From Halopseudomonas nanhaiensis (GTDB taxonomy: Bacteria > Pseudomonadota > Gammaproteobacteria > Pseudomonadales > Pseudomonadaceae): a stretch of 64,000 nucleotides of DNA. Every line of letters starts with the position of its first letter. The stretch's first letter is position 1. Below, piece after piece: positions 8,265 through 16,946 of the stretch. The position numbers and the translations under genes are program-made. The notes beneath the pieces are model-generated. The model was not told the origin of the DNA, ran no database searches, and saw only the letters and a list, made by a program, of their open reading frames with translations. The DNA is taken from positions 2,418,001 through 2,482,000 of the forward strand of contig NZ_CP073751.1 of the NCBI RefSeq assembly GCF_020025155.1. Reading direction: 5' to 3'.

Positions 8265-8558
8265 TCAGGCGTTTTCCAAAGACTCGTTAACCCGGTCGCG
8301 CAGTTCCTTGCCCGGCTTGAAATGCGGAACGTATTTACCTTCGAGCTCGACGGCATCGCCGGTTTTGGGATTGCGACCGACACGCGGCGCTCGATAATGC
8401 AGAGAAAAGCTGCCAAACCCGCGTATTTCGATTCGCTCGCCGGTGGCTAGCGCCTGGGACATGTGTTCGAGCATGGTTTTGATAGCCAGCTCGACGTCCT
8501 TGGCCGATAACTGCCCCTGTTGCTCCACTATGCGCTCGATCAACTCCGACTTGGTCAT
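8265..8558 (-). CDS. ihfB: Integration host factor subunit beta
   Basis: A 97-residue HU/IHF-family DNA-bending subunit. It has the family signature in [21 protein letters not shown] (about 47-67), with the DNA-intercalating proline in the arm at RNPKTG. It starts [14 protein letters not shown] as IhfB proteins do and pairs with IhfA encoded elsewhere. It follows rpsA, the conserved position for ihfB, but a terminator stands between them, so it may also have its own promoter in the 240-bp gap. Confidence 0.96.
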   Translation of the reverse strand: MTKSELIERIVEQQGQLSAKDVELAIKTMLEHMSQALATGERIEIRGFGSFSLHYRAPRVGRNPKTGDAVELEGKYVPHFKPGKELRDRVNESLENA

Positions 8559-8750
8559 GGTTTTTCCTTTTTTTTCAAGCGGCTAGATCCGTTTCGTTCG
8601 GTTTTACCACGCTTGACATCCGCAAGCAACCGAGTTCAGGCCACAGGCATCCGGCTTCGAGCGGGAAGCGAGGCCGCAACGCCGCCGCTTGAGCCACGCC
8701 GCGCGCAATTGACAGCCAGATACGCACGCCGTGCTCTTTCATCCAGGCAC

Positions 8751-8774
8751 AAAAAAGGGCGACCGAAGTCGCCC
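8751..8774 (-). terminator. Intrinsic terminator after rpsA
   Basis: Read on the minus strand: a 7-bp stem GGGCGAC/GTCGCCC closed by a TTCG tetraloop and followed by TTTTTT. This is a textbook Rho-independent terminator 25 bp after the rpsA stop. Read on the plus strand the stem is followed only by TTTT. Confidence 0.85.
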
Positions 8775-8798
8775 TTTTCAGAAGGACAAAGGCGTCTA

Positions 8799-10481
8799 TC
8801 AGTTGCCCTTGTTCTCCATCTGCTGCTTGATCAGGTCGCCGATAGTGGTCGGACCAGCGGCAGCCATTTCCTGCTGACGCAGACCCTGAATGGCTTCCTT
8901 CTCGTCTTCCACATCCTTGGCCTTGATCGACAGGCTGATGACGCGGCTCTTGCGGTCAACGCTGATGATCTTGGCTTCGACTTCGTCGCCGACGTTCAGT
9001 GCGTTACGCGCGTCTTCCACGCGGTCACGGCTGATTTCGGAAGCTTTCAACGTGCCTTCGATGTCGTCGCCCAGAGTGATTACAGCACCTTTGGCGTCAA
9101 CTTCCTTGACGGTACCGGTAACGATGGTGCCCTTCTCGTTCAGCGAAACGAAGTTGGAGAACGGATCGTCTTCCAGCTGCTTGACGCCCAGGGAGATACG
9201 CTCGCGCTCCGGATCGACCGACAAGATGACGGTTTCGATCTCGTCGCCCTTCTTGAAACGGCGTACTGCTTCTTCGCCAGTCTCGTTCCAGGAGATGTCG
9301 GACAGGTGAACCAGACCGTCGATGCCGCCGTCCAGACCAATGAAGATACCGAAATCGGTGATCGACTTGATCGAGCCGGAGATCTTGTCGCCCTTGTTGA
9401 ACTTGCTGGAGAACTCTTCCCACGGGTTCATCTTGCACTGCTTGATGCCCAGGGAGATACGACGACGATCTTCGTCGATGTCCAGAACCATGACTTCCAC
9501 TTCATCGCCGACCTGTACGACCTTCGACGGATGGATGTTCTTGTTGGTCCAGTCCATTTCGGACACGTGTACCAGGCCTTCCACACCCTCTTCCAGCTCG
9601 GCGAAGCAGCCGTAGTCGGTGAGGTTGGTGACCTTGGCATTGACGCGGGTGCCTTCCGGATAGCGACCGGTGATAGCGACCCATGGATCTTCGCCCAGCT
9701 GCTTCAGGCCCAGCGATACGCGGTTGCGCTCGCGGTCGAACTTCAGGACCTTGACGTCGATCTCGTCACCAACGTTGACGATTTCGGAAGGATGCTTGAT
9801 GCGCTTCCAGGCCATGTCGGTGATGTGCAGCAGGCCATCTACGCCGCCCAGGTCGACGAACGCGCCGTAATCGGTGAGGTTCTTGACGATACCCTTGACG
9901 ACCTGGCCTTCCTGCAGAGTTTCCAGCAGGGCTTCACGCTCGGCGCTGTTCTCGGCTTCGAGTACTGCGCGACGGGAAACGACAACGTTGTTGCGCTTCT
10001 GGTCGAGCTTGATGACCTTGAATTCGAGTTCCTTGCCTTCCAGGTGGGTGGTGTCGCGCACAGGGCGGACATCGACCAGCGAACCCGGCAGGAACGCGCG
10101 GATGGTGTTGACGTCGACGGTAAAGCCACCCTTGACCTTGCCGTTGATGACACCCTTGACGATTTCTTCTGCGGCGAAAGCTGCTTCGAGGACCTTCCAG
10201 GATTCGGCGCGCTTGGCCTTCTCACGGGAGAGCTTGGTTTCACCAAAACCGTCTTCTACGGCGTCCAGTGCAACGTGTACCTCATCACCCACATTGATCG
10301 TGAGCTCGCCCTGATCGTTAAGGAACTGCTCACGTGGGATGACACCCTCGGATTTCAGGCCGGCGTGAACGGTGACCCAGTCAGAGTCGATGTCCACAAC
10401 GATACCGGTGATGATGGAGCCTGGCTCCATATCAAGGGTTTTCAGGCTTTCTTCAAAAAGTTCGGCAAAGCTTTCGCTCAT
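8799..10481 (-). CDS. rpsA: 30S ribosomal protein S1
   Basis: A 560-residue six-S1-domain protein that brings mRNA to the 30S subunit. Six OB-fold repeats run from about residue 20 to 520, with recurring [40 protein letters not shown] and [20 protein letters not shown] segments. The start is the ATG at 10481 ([14 protein letters not shown]), with AGGA at good spacing. It lies downstream of cmk, as in most gammaproteobacteria. The last domain is followed by a short tail ([15 protein letters not shown]). Confidence 0.98.
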   Translation of the reverse strand: MSESFAELFEESLKTLDMEPGSIITGIVVDIDSDWVTVHAGLKSEGVIPREQFLNDQGELTINVGDEVHVALDAVEDGFGETKLSREKAKRAESWKVLEAAFAAEEIVKGVINGKVKGGFTVDVNTIRAFLPGSLVDVRPVRDTTHLEGKELEFKVIKLDQKRNNVVVSRRAVLEAENSAEREALLETLQEGQVVKGIVKNLTDYGAFVDLGGVDGLLHITDMAWKRIKHPSEIVNVGDEIDVKVLKFDRERNRVSLGLKQLGEDPWVAITGRYPEGTRVNAKVTNLTDYGCFAELEEGVEGLVHVSEMDWTNKNIHPSKVVQVGDEVEVMVLDIDEDRRRISLGIKQCKMNPWEEFSSKFNKGDKISGSIKSITDFGIFIGLDGGIDGLVHLSDISWNETGEEAVRRFKKGDEIETVILSVDPERERISLGVKQLEDDPFSNFVSLNEKGTIVTGTVKEVDAKGAVITLGDDIEGTLKASEISRDRVEDARNALNVGDEVEAKIISVDRKSRVISLSIKAKDVEDEKEAIQGLRQQEMAAAGPTTIGDLIKQQMENKGN

Positions 10482-10595
10482 TTGGATTCCTGTAAAAAAG
10501 TAAAGAGGCAGCAACCGCCTGGCCGCTAAATCGCGCGCCCTGCAGCCAACTTGCCCGCCACGCTACCAGCTTGCGTGGGTTGATTATGCAAAACA

Positions 10596-10627
10596 CCCCC
10601 GCCGGTGCGCTGGTTACCCGGTGGGGG
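10596..10627 (-). terminator. Hairpin after cmk
   Basis: CCCCCACCGG pairs with CCGGCGGGGG (one A-C mismatch, 12-base loop) on the minus strand and is followed by TGTTTTG. It lies 5 bp after the cmk stop and separates cmk from rpsA. Confidence 0.6.
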
Positions 10628-10632
10628 ACTAC

Positions 10633-11322
10633 TTAGCCCACCAGATCGCGCTTGAGCGCTTCTGCGTGGACACGTTCTAGGACTTCTTCGATGTTCATGC
10701 TGGTGGAGTCGATCAGAATCGCATCGTCTGCGGGCCTCAGGGGCGCAACAGCACGGTTCATATCCCGCTCATCTCGAGCAACAATCTCATCAAGAAGACT
10801 CGCCAGACTAGCAGGTTGACCCTTCTGCAGCAACTGCTTGTGGCGCCGTTCGGCGCGTTCCTGCGAGCTGGCGGTCAGATACACTTTCAGCTGGGCATCG
10901 GCGAACACCACCGTACCCATGTCGCGACCATCCGCGACCAGTCCAGGAGCCTCGCGGAACGCACGCTGCCTCTCCAGCAGCGCGGCGCGAACGGCAGGCA
11001 GCGCGGCGACCTGTGAGGCACCGGCACCGACTTCTTCGCCGCGGATAGCGCGGGTCACGTCCTCACCTTCCAGGACGATGTGCTGCTCGCTGCCTTCGCC
11101 CGCCACGAACTGAACATCCAGGTGCGCCGCCAGCCGCGTCAACGTTTCTTCATTGGTGTAATCCACGCCGTGGTTGCGGGCGGCAAACGCCAGCAGGCGA
11201 TAGAGCGCGCCGGAATCGAGCAGATTCCAGCCCAAACGCCTGGCCAGCAATCCGGCGATGGTGCCCTTGCCCGATCCACCGGGCCCGTCGATGGTGATGA
11301 CCGGCACAGTCTGTTGAATCAT
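10633..11322 (-). CDS. cmk: Cytidylate kinase
   Basis: Phosphorylates CMP and dCMP. The 229-residue product opens with the P-loop [13 protein letters not shown] (about 9-21) and contains [13 protein letters not shown] (NMP-binding) and the [19 protein letters not shown] lid-region segment. Its ATG overlaps the stop of the tyrA-aroA fusion gene (ATGA, 4 bp), so translation is probably coupled. The position between aroA and rpsA is conserved. Confidence 0.97.
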   Translation of the reverse strand: MIQQTVPVITIDGPGGSGKGTIAGLLARRLGWNLLDSGALYRLLAFAARNHGVDYTNEETLTRLAAHLDVQFVAGEGSEQHIVLEGEDVTRAIRGEEVGAGASQVAALPAVRAALLERQRAFREAPGLVADGRDMGTVVFADAQLKVYLTASSQERAERRHKQLLQKGQPASLASLLDEIVARDERDMNRAVAPLRPADDAILIDSTSMNIEEVLERVHAEALKRDLVG

Positions 11323-13562
11323 TCGCTCTCCTCCATCCGCACCTGGATACCGACGGACTGAGCCAGTCCGACGAAGTCAGGGAACGATGTTGCGACGTTG
11401 GCACAGTCGGTGATGACGATGTCGCCCTGCGCGCGCAGCGAGGCAACGCTGAATGACATCGCGATGCGGTGATCTCCGTGGCTGTCCACCTTGCCGCCAT
11501 GAATGACTCCACCGTCAATGATGATTCCGTCGGCGGTCGCCTCGGCGCGAACACCCAAAGTCTGGAGCCCGTCAGCCATGACCTGGATGCGGTCCGACTC
11601 CTTGACGCGCAACTCTTCCGCGCCGCGAAGGATGGTACGTCCTTCGGCGCATGCGGCGGCGATGAACAGTACCGGGAACTCATCGATGGCCAGCGGCACC
11701 TGATCCAGCGGGATATCGATGCCTTTGAGCGGTGCATGACGGATACGCACGTCGGCGACCGGCTCTCCGCCGACCTCCCGCTCGTTCTGCAGCGTCAGGT
11801 CCGCCCCCATCGCACGCAGGATGTTGATGACGCCTATACGGGTGGGATTGATGCCGACATGTTCCAGCAGAAGGTCGGAGCCTTCGGCGATGCTTGCAGC
11901 GACCATGAAGAAGGCCGCAGAGGAAATATCTGCAGGCACGTCGATCTTGCAGGCCGTGAGCGTGTGACCGGGCTCGATGGTCACCGTCGCACCGTCTACG
12001 CGCACCGGGTAGCCGAAACCGCGAAGCATTCGTTCGGTGTGGTCACGCGTCGGCGCTGGCTCGGTGACCGAGGTGCTGCCGGCGGCGTAGAGCCCTGCAA
12101 GGAGCATGCAGGACTTGACCTGGGCACTGGCCATCGGCATCACGTAGTCCATGCCCATCAGCTTGTGCCCACCCTTGATGCGTAGTGGCGGTCGCCCCTC
12201 CGCGGCCGTGTCGATCTCGGCACCCATTTCCCGCAGAGGCTTGGCAATACGTGCCATGGGCCTTTTGGACAGCGATGTGTCGCCAGTAAGAGTAGTGTCA
12301 AAGGCCTGCGCAGCCAGCAAACCGGATAACAGCCTCATCGATGTGCCGGAGTTGCCCACATACAGTGGCCCGGGCGGCGCCTGCAGCCCATGCAGGCCGA
12401 CTCCATTGATCGTCACTCGACCCTGGTGCGGACCTTCAATCACCACGCCCATGTCACGGAAAGCCTGGAGAGTCGCAAGGCTGTCTTCGCCCTCCAGGAA
12501 GCCTTCGACCTCGGTGACACCCTCGGCCAGCGAACCCAGCATGATCGAGCGATGGGAGATGGACTTGTCACCGGGAACCCGGGCGGAGCCCTGCACGCGG
12601 CCACCCGGACTGGCAATGAAACGGATCGATTGAGTCTGCATAGGTTCCATATAGGCTCTTTTGGCCAGTATCGTACTGAAATGTTCTCGCGCCGACTTGG
12701 CGCGGGTAAAGACGCCCAGCAGCGCGTTGGCGTCCCGCTCGGCGACAGCTTCGCGCAACCGCGTCAGATCGCGAGTGAAGGCGTCGAGGCTGCGCAGTAC
12801 CGCATCGCGATTAGCCATGAAGACGTCTCTCCACATCACCGGATCACTCGCCGCGATGCGGGTGAAATCGCGAAAGCCGCCCGCCGCGTAACGAAATATC
12901 TCCATGTTTTCACTGCGCGCGGCCAGCGTATCGACAAGCGAAAACGCCAACAGATGCGGCAGGTGGCTGGTCGCGGCAAGCACCTCGTCATGGTCCTCGA
13001 CAGTCATCAGCTCGACATCGGCGTCCAATGAACGCCACAAACGCGTGATGAGTGCGACCGCCTGATCACTGGTGTGTTCAAGCGGCGTAAGAATGACCTT
13101 GTGCCGACCGAACAGAGTGCCTCGCGCCGCCTCGATGCCACTCTTCTCCGAGCCAGCTATGGGATGCCCGGGCACAAACAGCGCGGGCACGTCGCCGAAT
13201 GCCTGCTCTACAGCGCGGACGACCGCCCCCTTGGTGCTGCCAACGTCGGAGATCACCGCAGACCCCAGATCAAGCTTGGCGAGATGCGACAGCACACTCT
13301 CCATGGCCAGAACCGGGACGGCAAGCATGATCACGTCCGCTTCATGCACCGCCTCCTCGAGGGTCGCCGCCATTCGGTCGACCACACCCAGCGGCTGAGC
13401 CAGGCGTCGCGTCAGCGGGTCTGGATCGCACCCGACAATTTCGCCGCACAGCCCGCTTTCTCGCAGCCCCTTGGCGAAGGAGCCACCAATCAGACCCAGG
13501 CCTACCACGGCCAGACGGCCGATTATGGCGTTCGAGCGTGACAGTGCGCTTACGTCAGACAC
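11319..13562 (-). CDS. tyrA-aroA: Fused prephenate dehydrogenase / EPSP synthase (TyrA-AroA)
   Basis: A 747-residue bifunctional protein. The N-terminal prephenate/arogenate dehydrogenase has the nucleotide-binding GLGLIGGS motif at about 21-28 and leads to tyrosine. The second half, from about residue 305, is 5-enolpyruvylshikimate-3-phosphate synthase, with [10 protein letters not shown] and [12 protein letters not shown] substrate-binding motifs. The frame is unbroken, and this fusion is known in Pseudomonas. I prefer the GTG at 13562, since AGGG lies 9 bases upstream; a TTG at 13568 is also possible. It overlaps the end of hisC and the start of cmk, so it lies inside a tightly coupled operon. 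Confidence 0.95.
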   Translation of the reverse strand: MSDVSALSRSNAIIGRLAVVGLGLIGGSFAKGLRESGLCGEIVGCDPDPLTRRLAQPLGVVDRMAATLEEAVHEADVIMLAVPVLAMESVLSHLAKLDLGSAVISDVGSTKGAVVRAVEQAFGDVPALFVPGHPIAGSEKSGIEAARGTLFGRHKVILTPLEHTSDQAVALITRLWRSLDADVELMTVEDHDEVLAATSHLPHLLAFSLVDTLAARSENMEIFRYAAGGFRDFTRIAASDPVMWRDVFMANRDAVLRSLDAFTRDLTRLREAVAERDANALLGVFTRAKSAREHFSTILAKRAYMEPMQTQSIRFIASPGGRVQGSARVPGDKSISHRSIMLGSLAEGVTEVEGFLEGEDSLATLQAFRDMGVVIEGPHQGRVTINGVGLHGLQAPPGPLYVGNSGTSMRLLSGLLAAQAFDTTLTGDTSLSKRPMARIAKPLREMGAEIDTAAEGRPPLRIKGGHKLMGMDYVMPMASAQVKSCMLLAGLYAAGSTSVTEPAPTRDHTERMLRGFGYPVRVDGATVTIEPGHTLTACKIDVPADISSAAFFMVAASIAEGSDLLLEHVGINPTRIGVINILRAMGADLTLQNEREVGGEPVADVRIRHAPLKGIDIPLDQVPLAIDEFPVLFIAAACAEGRTILRGAEELRVKESDRIQVMADGLQTLGVRAEATADGIIIDGGVIHGGKVDSHGDHRIAMSFSVASLRAQGDIVITDCANVATSFPDFVGLAQSVGIQVRMEESE

Positions 13563-14667
13563 TGGCAAGTACCCTGGCCAGCGCGTCGAGGAAGCGCTGA
13601 TTCTCGTTCTTCAGGCCTATCGTGACGCGCAGATGGTTCGGCATACCGTAGTTGGCCACGGGACGCACGATTACACCCTCGCGCAGCAGCGCCTGAAACA
13701 CAGGAGCCGCCTCGCGCCGCAGATCGACGGCGATGAAGTTGCCGCGCGATGGAATCCAGTCCAGTCCCATGTCGGCGAGGCCGGCTTCCAGCTGCAGCAT
13801 TCCCTGCCGATTGACGACACGGCTTTCGCCAAGATAGTTGACATCTCCCAGCGCAGCCACCGCCGCAGCCAGTGCCAGACTGTTGACATTGAACGGCTGC
13901 CTGACCCGATTCATGGCATCGGCAATAGCCGGGTCGCTTATGGCGTATCCGACGCGCAGCGCCGCCAGGCCATAGGCTTTGGAAAAGGTGCGCGAGACCA
14001 GTAGATTCGGACGGCTGGAGACATAGTCGAGCCCGCTCGGCATATCGCTGGCTTCGACGTACTCGGTGTATGCCTCGTCCAGCACCACTATGACGTTTTC
14101 AGGCACGCGCTCCAGAAACGCTTCGAGATCGCCACGGCTGATCCAGGTACCCGTCGGATTGTTCGGGTTGGCAATGAACACCAGCCGCGTGGCAGGCGTG
14201 AGCGCATCGGCCATTGCGGACAGGTCGTGCCCCCAGTTTTTTGCTGGCACGACGATCGCTTTGGCCCCAACGGCCTGAGTCACGATCGGATAGACGGCGA
14301 AGGCGTGCTCACTGAACACCACCTCATGCTGAGGGCCGACAAAGGCACGGGTGATCAGTTCGAGAATATCGTTCGAGCCGTTCCCCAGCGTAATCATCGC
14401 CGGAGGGACGTCAAAACGCTCGGACAGTGCCTGTTTCAGCGCGAAGCCGTTGCCGTCGGGATAGCGCGTGAGCTCAGGCAGCGCAGCCTGGATGGCCTGG
14501 ACCGCCAGCGGGCTCGGGCCGAGCGGGTTTTCATTGCTCGCGAGCTTGACGATGTCTGACGGATTCAGACCCAACTCGCGCGCCAGTTCCTCAACCGGTT
14601 TGCCGGGAACGTAGGGGGATAGCTTCTGAACGCCCGGCTGGGCCAGGGCGAGAAAATCACAACTCAT
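13555..14667 (-). CDS. hisC: Histidinol-phosphate aminotransferase
   Basis: A 370-residue PLP-dependent fold-type I aminotransferase that acts in histidine synthesis and, in this setting, may also transaminate aromatic keto acids. The PLP lysine is Lys230 in SRTFSKAYGLAALRVGY. The NPNNPTG motif and the SNENPLGPS N-terminal motif are clear. In Pseudomonas this copy (hisC2) lies between pheA and tyrA-aroA, away from the his genes. GAGG precedes the ATG. Confidence 0.95.
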   Translation of the reverse strand: MSCDFLALAQPGVQKLSPYVPGKPVEELARELGLNPSDIVKLASNENPLGPSPLAVQAIQAALPELTRYPDGNGFALKQALSERFDVPPAMITLGNGSNDILELITRAFVGPQHEVVFSEHAFAVYPIVTQAVGAKAIVVPAKNWGHDLSAMADALTPATRLVFIANPNNPTGTWISRGDLEAFLERVPENVIVVLDEAYTEYVEASDMPSGLDYVSSRPNLLVSRTFSKAYGLAALRVGYAISDPAIADAMNRVRQPFNVNSLALAAAVAALGDVNYLGESRVVNRQGMLQLEAGLADMGLDWIPSRGNFIAVDLRREAAPVFQALLREGVIVRPVANYGMPNHLRVTIGLKNENQRFLDALARVLASV

Positions 14668-14715
14668 TACACAAGCCTCAAGCTAAAAGCTTCAAGCCAC
14701 AAGCGACGTTGGCTG
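14668..14715 (-). repeat. Short GCTTG-rich repeats in the hisC leader
   Basis: On the minus strand GCTTGTGGCTTGAAGC is followed by TTTTAGCTTGAGGCTTGTG. GCTTG occurs four times, and AAGCTTTTAGCTT-type imperfect palindromes can fold. Similar low-complexity GCTTGAAGCTT strings are common between Pseudomonas genes. The last unit supplies the GAGG ribosome site of hisC. Confidence 0.5.
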
Positions 14716-14753
14716 TCTGTTGCAGCATGTCACCCATGGCTTGAGGCGGCGTT

Positions 14754-15851
14754 TCAGAGAACCGCTTTCGGATAGGACCCGAGCACCTTCAGCGCCACCG
14801 ACTCCTCGTTGATCTTTTCCAGTACATCCTTGATCAACGGGTCGGCGTGGTGGCCAAAGAAATCGATGAAGAACACGTACGTCCACTTGCCGCTTCGGGA
14901 CGGCCGCGTTTCGATCCGCGAGAGGTCGATGCCATTGGTGTGAAAAGGCTGTAGCAGCGAGTGCAATGCACCCGGCTTGTTGCGCATCGACACGATGATC
15001 GAGGTCTTGTCGTCGCCAGTCGGGGGCACGGACTGACTGCCGATGATCAGAAAGCGCGTGGAGTTGTCCGGACGATCCTCGATCTTTTCGGCAATCTTGG
15101 TCAGCCCGTACAGTTCACATGCCATGTCGCCGGCAATCGCCGCCGAATTCCACTCGCCCTTTACCCGGCGCGCGGCATCGGCATTGCTGCTGACTGCAAC
15201 ACGCTCGACGTTGGGGTAATGCGCGTCCAGCCATTTCCGGCATTGGGCCAGAGACTGCGCGTGCGAGTACACCCGCGAAATCTTGTCGGTCTTGGTGTTC
15301 TCACCGACCAGCAGGTGGTGATGAATGCGCAGCTCCACCTCGCCGCAGATCACCATGTCGTGTTCGAGAAAGCTGTCCAGCGTGTGGTTGATGGCACCTT
15401 CGGTAGAGTTCTCCACCGGAACCACGCCGAACTGTACGGCACCTGCTGCCACTTCACGGAAAATCTCGTCGATAGCCGCCATCGGGACGCTGATGACAGA
15501 GTGCCCGAAATGCTTGATCGCAGCTGCCTGGGTGAATGTGCCTTCAGGACCGAGATACGCCACACGCAGGGGCTCCTCAAGCGCCAGGCAGGCGGACATG
15601 ATCTCGCGGAACAGACGCGCCATTTCTTCGTTGTCCAGCGGGCCCTTGTTCAGCTCCATGATGTGCTTGAGCACCCAGGCTTCGCGCTCCGGCCGGTAGA
15701 ACACGGGCTTGGTGCCCTCCGGCAGTGACTTCTGCTTCACCTGGGCCACAGTCTGAGCGCAGGCCGCGCGCTCGCTGATCAACTCCATGATCCGTTCATC
15801 GATCGAGTCAATGCGATTGCGCAGGGCCTTGAGTTGAGCTTCGTCTGACAT
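14754..15851 (-). CDS. pheA: Chorismate mutase / prephenate dehydratase (P-protein)
   Basis: A 365-residue bifunctional enzyme that turns chorismate into phenylpyruvate. An AroQ chorismate mutase domain (1 to about 90: LRNRIDSIDERIMELISERA) is followed by the dehydratase (from about 95: VAYLGPEGTFTQAAA) and a C-terminal ACT domain (GALHSLLQPF, SRIETRPSR), which is the phenylalanine feedback site. I use the ATG at 15851 (MSDEAQLKAL); the frame's TTG three codons earlier is less likely. The serC stop is about 5 bp upstream, so it is co-transcribed with serC and hisC. Confidence 0.96.
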   Translation of the reverse strand: MSDEAQLKALRNRIDSIDERIMELISERAACAQTVAQVKQKSLPEGTKPVFYRPEREAWVLKHIMELNKGPLDNEEMARLFREIMSACLALEEPLRVAYLGPEGTFTQAAAIKHFGHSVISVPMAAIDEIFREVAAGAVQFGVVPVENSTEGAINHTLDSFLEHDMVICGEVELRIHHHLLVGENTKTDKISRVYSHAQSLAQCRKWLDAHYPNVERVAVSSNADAARRVKGEWNSAAIAGDMACELYGLTKIAEKIEDRPDNSTRFLIIGSQSVPPTGDDKTSIIVSMRNKPGALHSLLQPFHTNGIDLSRIETRPSRSGKWTYVFFIDFFGHHADPLIKDVLEKINEESVALKVLGSYPKAVL

Positions 15852-15856
15852 GATGA

Positions 15857-16939
15857 TCAACCGTGCTGCTTTTCGAATTCGGTCATGTAGTCGATCAGAG
15901 CATCGACTGCGCTCTCCGGCACCGCGTTGTAGATCGAGGCACGCATGCCACCAACTGAACGATGACCTTTCAGGTTCAGCAGGCCCCGCTGTTCGGCTCC
16001 GGCAAGAAATGGCTTGTCCAGGCGATCATCAGCCAGCCGGAACGGGATATTCATCCAGGAACGATCGGCGATATTGATCGGATTGCTGTACAACCCGCTG
16101 GCGTCGATAGCGGCATACAGCTTGCGCTGCTTGGCCTGATTGACCCGTTCCATCGCCTCGAGGCCGCCCTGCTCCTTCAGCCACTGGAAGATCAGGCCCG
16201 ACAGATACCAGGCGAAGGTTGGCGGGGTGTTGTACATGGAGCCGTTTTTGGCCGCCACGCTGTAATCGAGCATGGTCGGGCAACTGGCGCGCGCGTCGCC
16301 CAGCAGATCTTCCTGCACGATGACCACCACCAGCCCGCTGGGACCGATGTTTTTCTGCGCGCCCGCATAGATGAGGCCGAACTTCGACACGTCCAGCGGA
16401 CGCGACAGAATGGTCGACGACATATCTGCAACCAGCGGCTTGTCTACCTCAGGAATCCAGCCGAACTCGAGACCGCCAATGGTTTCGTTCGGCGTGTAAT
16501 GGACATAGCTGGCCTTGTCGGACAGCTGCCAGTCATTCTGCCCGGGAATCGCGAAGTAGTCGGTCGACCTCGCCGATGCGGCGATATTGACGTGCCCATA
16601 GCGGGACGCCTCCTCGATTGCCTTGGCAGACCAGATGCCAGTGTCGATATAGTCCGCGCTTCCGCCCTCGGGCATGATGTTCAGCGGAATCTGAGCGAAC
16701 TGCTGACTGGCCCCGCCCTGCAGGAAGAGCACCTTGTAGTCGGAAGGTATCGTCAACAGATCACGCAGGTCCTGTTCCGCCTGCTCGGCGATACCGACGA
16801 ACTCGTCGCTGCGATGGCTCATTTCCATCACGGACAAGCCCTTTCCCTGCCAGTCCAGCAGGTCCGCCTGAGCCCGCTGGAGCACAGGCTCCGGCAACGC
16901 CGCCGGACCTGCACAGAAATTGAACAGTCGGTTGCTCAC
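15857..16939 (-). CDS. serC: Phosphoserine aminotransferase
   Basis: A 360-residue PLP enzyme of serine synthesis that also takes part in pyridoxal phosphate synthesis. The PLP lysine is Lys196 in GAQKNIGPSG, and the chain starts MSNRLFNFCAGPAALPEPV, typical of SerC. The initiator is a GTG at 16939 with GGAG about 10 bases upstream, lying inside the end of gyrA; the longer frame to 17035 is not conserved. There are 7 bp between the gyrA stop and this start, so the two genes are probably transcribed together. Confidence 0.96.
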   Translation of the reverse strand: MSNRLFNFCAGPAALPEPVLQRAQADLLDWQGKGLSVMEMSHRSDEFVGIAEQAEQDLRDLLTIPSDYKVLFLQGGASQQFAQIPLNIMPEGGSADYIDTGIWSAKAIEEASRYGHVNIAASARSTDYFAIPGQNDWQLSDKASYVHYTPNETIGGLEFGWIPEVDKPLVADMSSTILSRPLDVSKFGLIYAGAQKNIGPSGLVVVIVQEDLLGDARASCPTMLDYSVAAKNGSMYNTPPTFAWYLSGLIFQWLKEQGGLEAMERVNQAKQRKLYAAIDASGLYSNPINIADRSWMNIPFRLADDRLDKPFLAGAEQRGLLNLKGHRSVGGMRASIYNAVPESAVDALIDYMTEFEKQHG

Positions 16940-16946
16940 GTCAGAA

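Noticed and set aside
8520-10529. A 669-residue plus-strand frame across rpsA and the ihfB gap
   Set aside because: Shadow of rpsA; repeated LLVELDDLE-like segments are the reverse reading of the S1 repeats.
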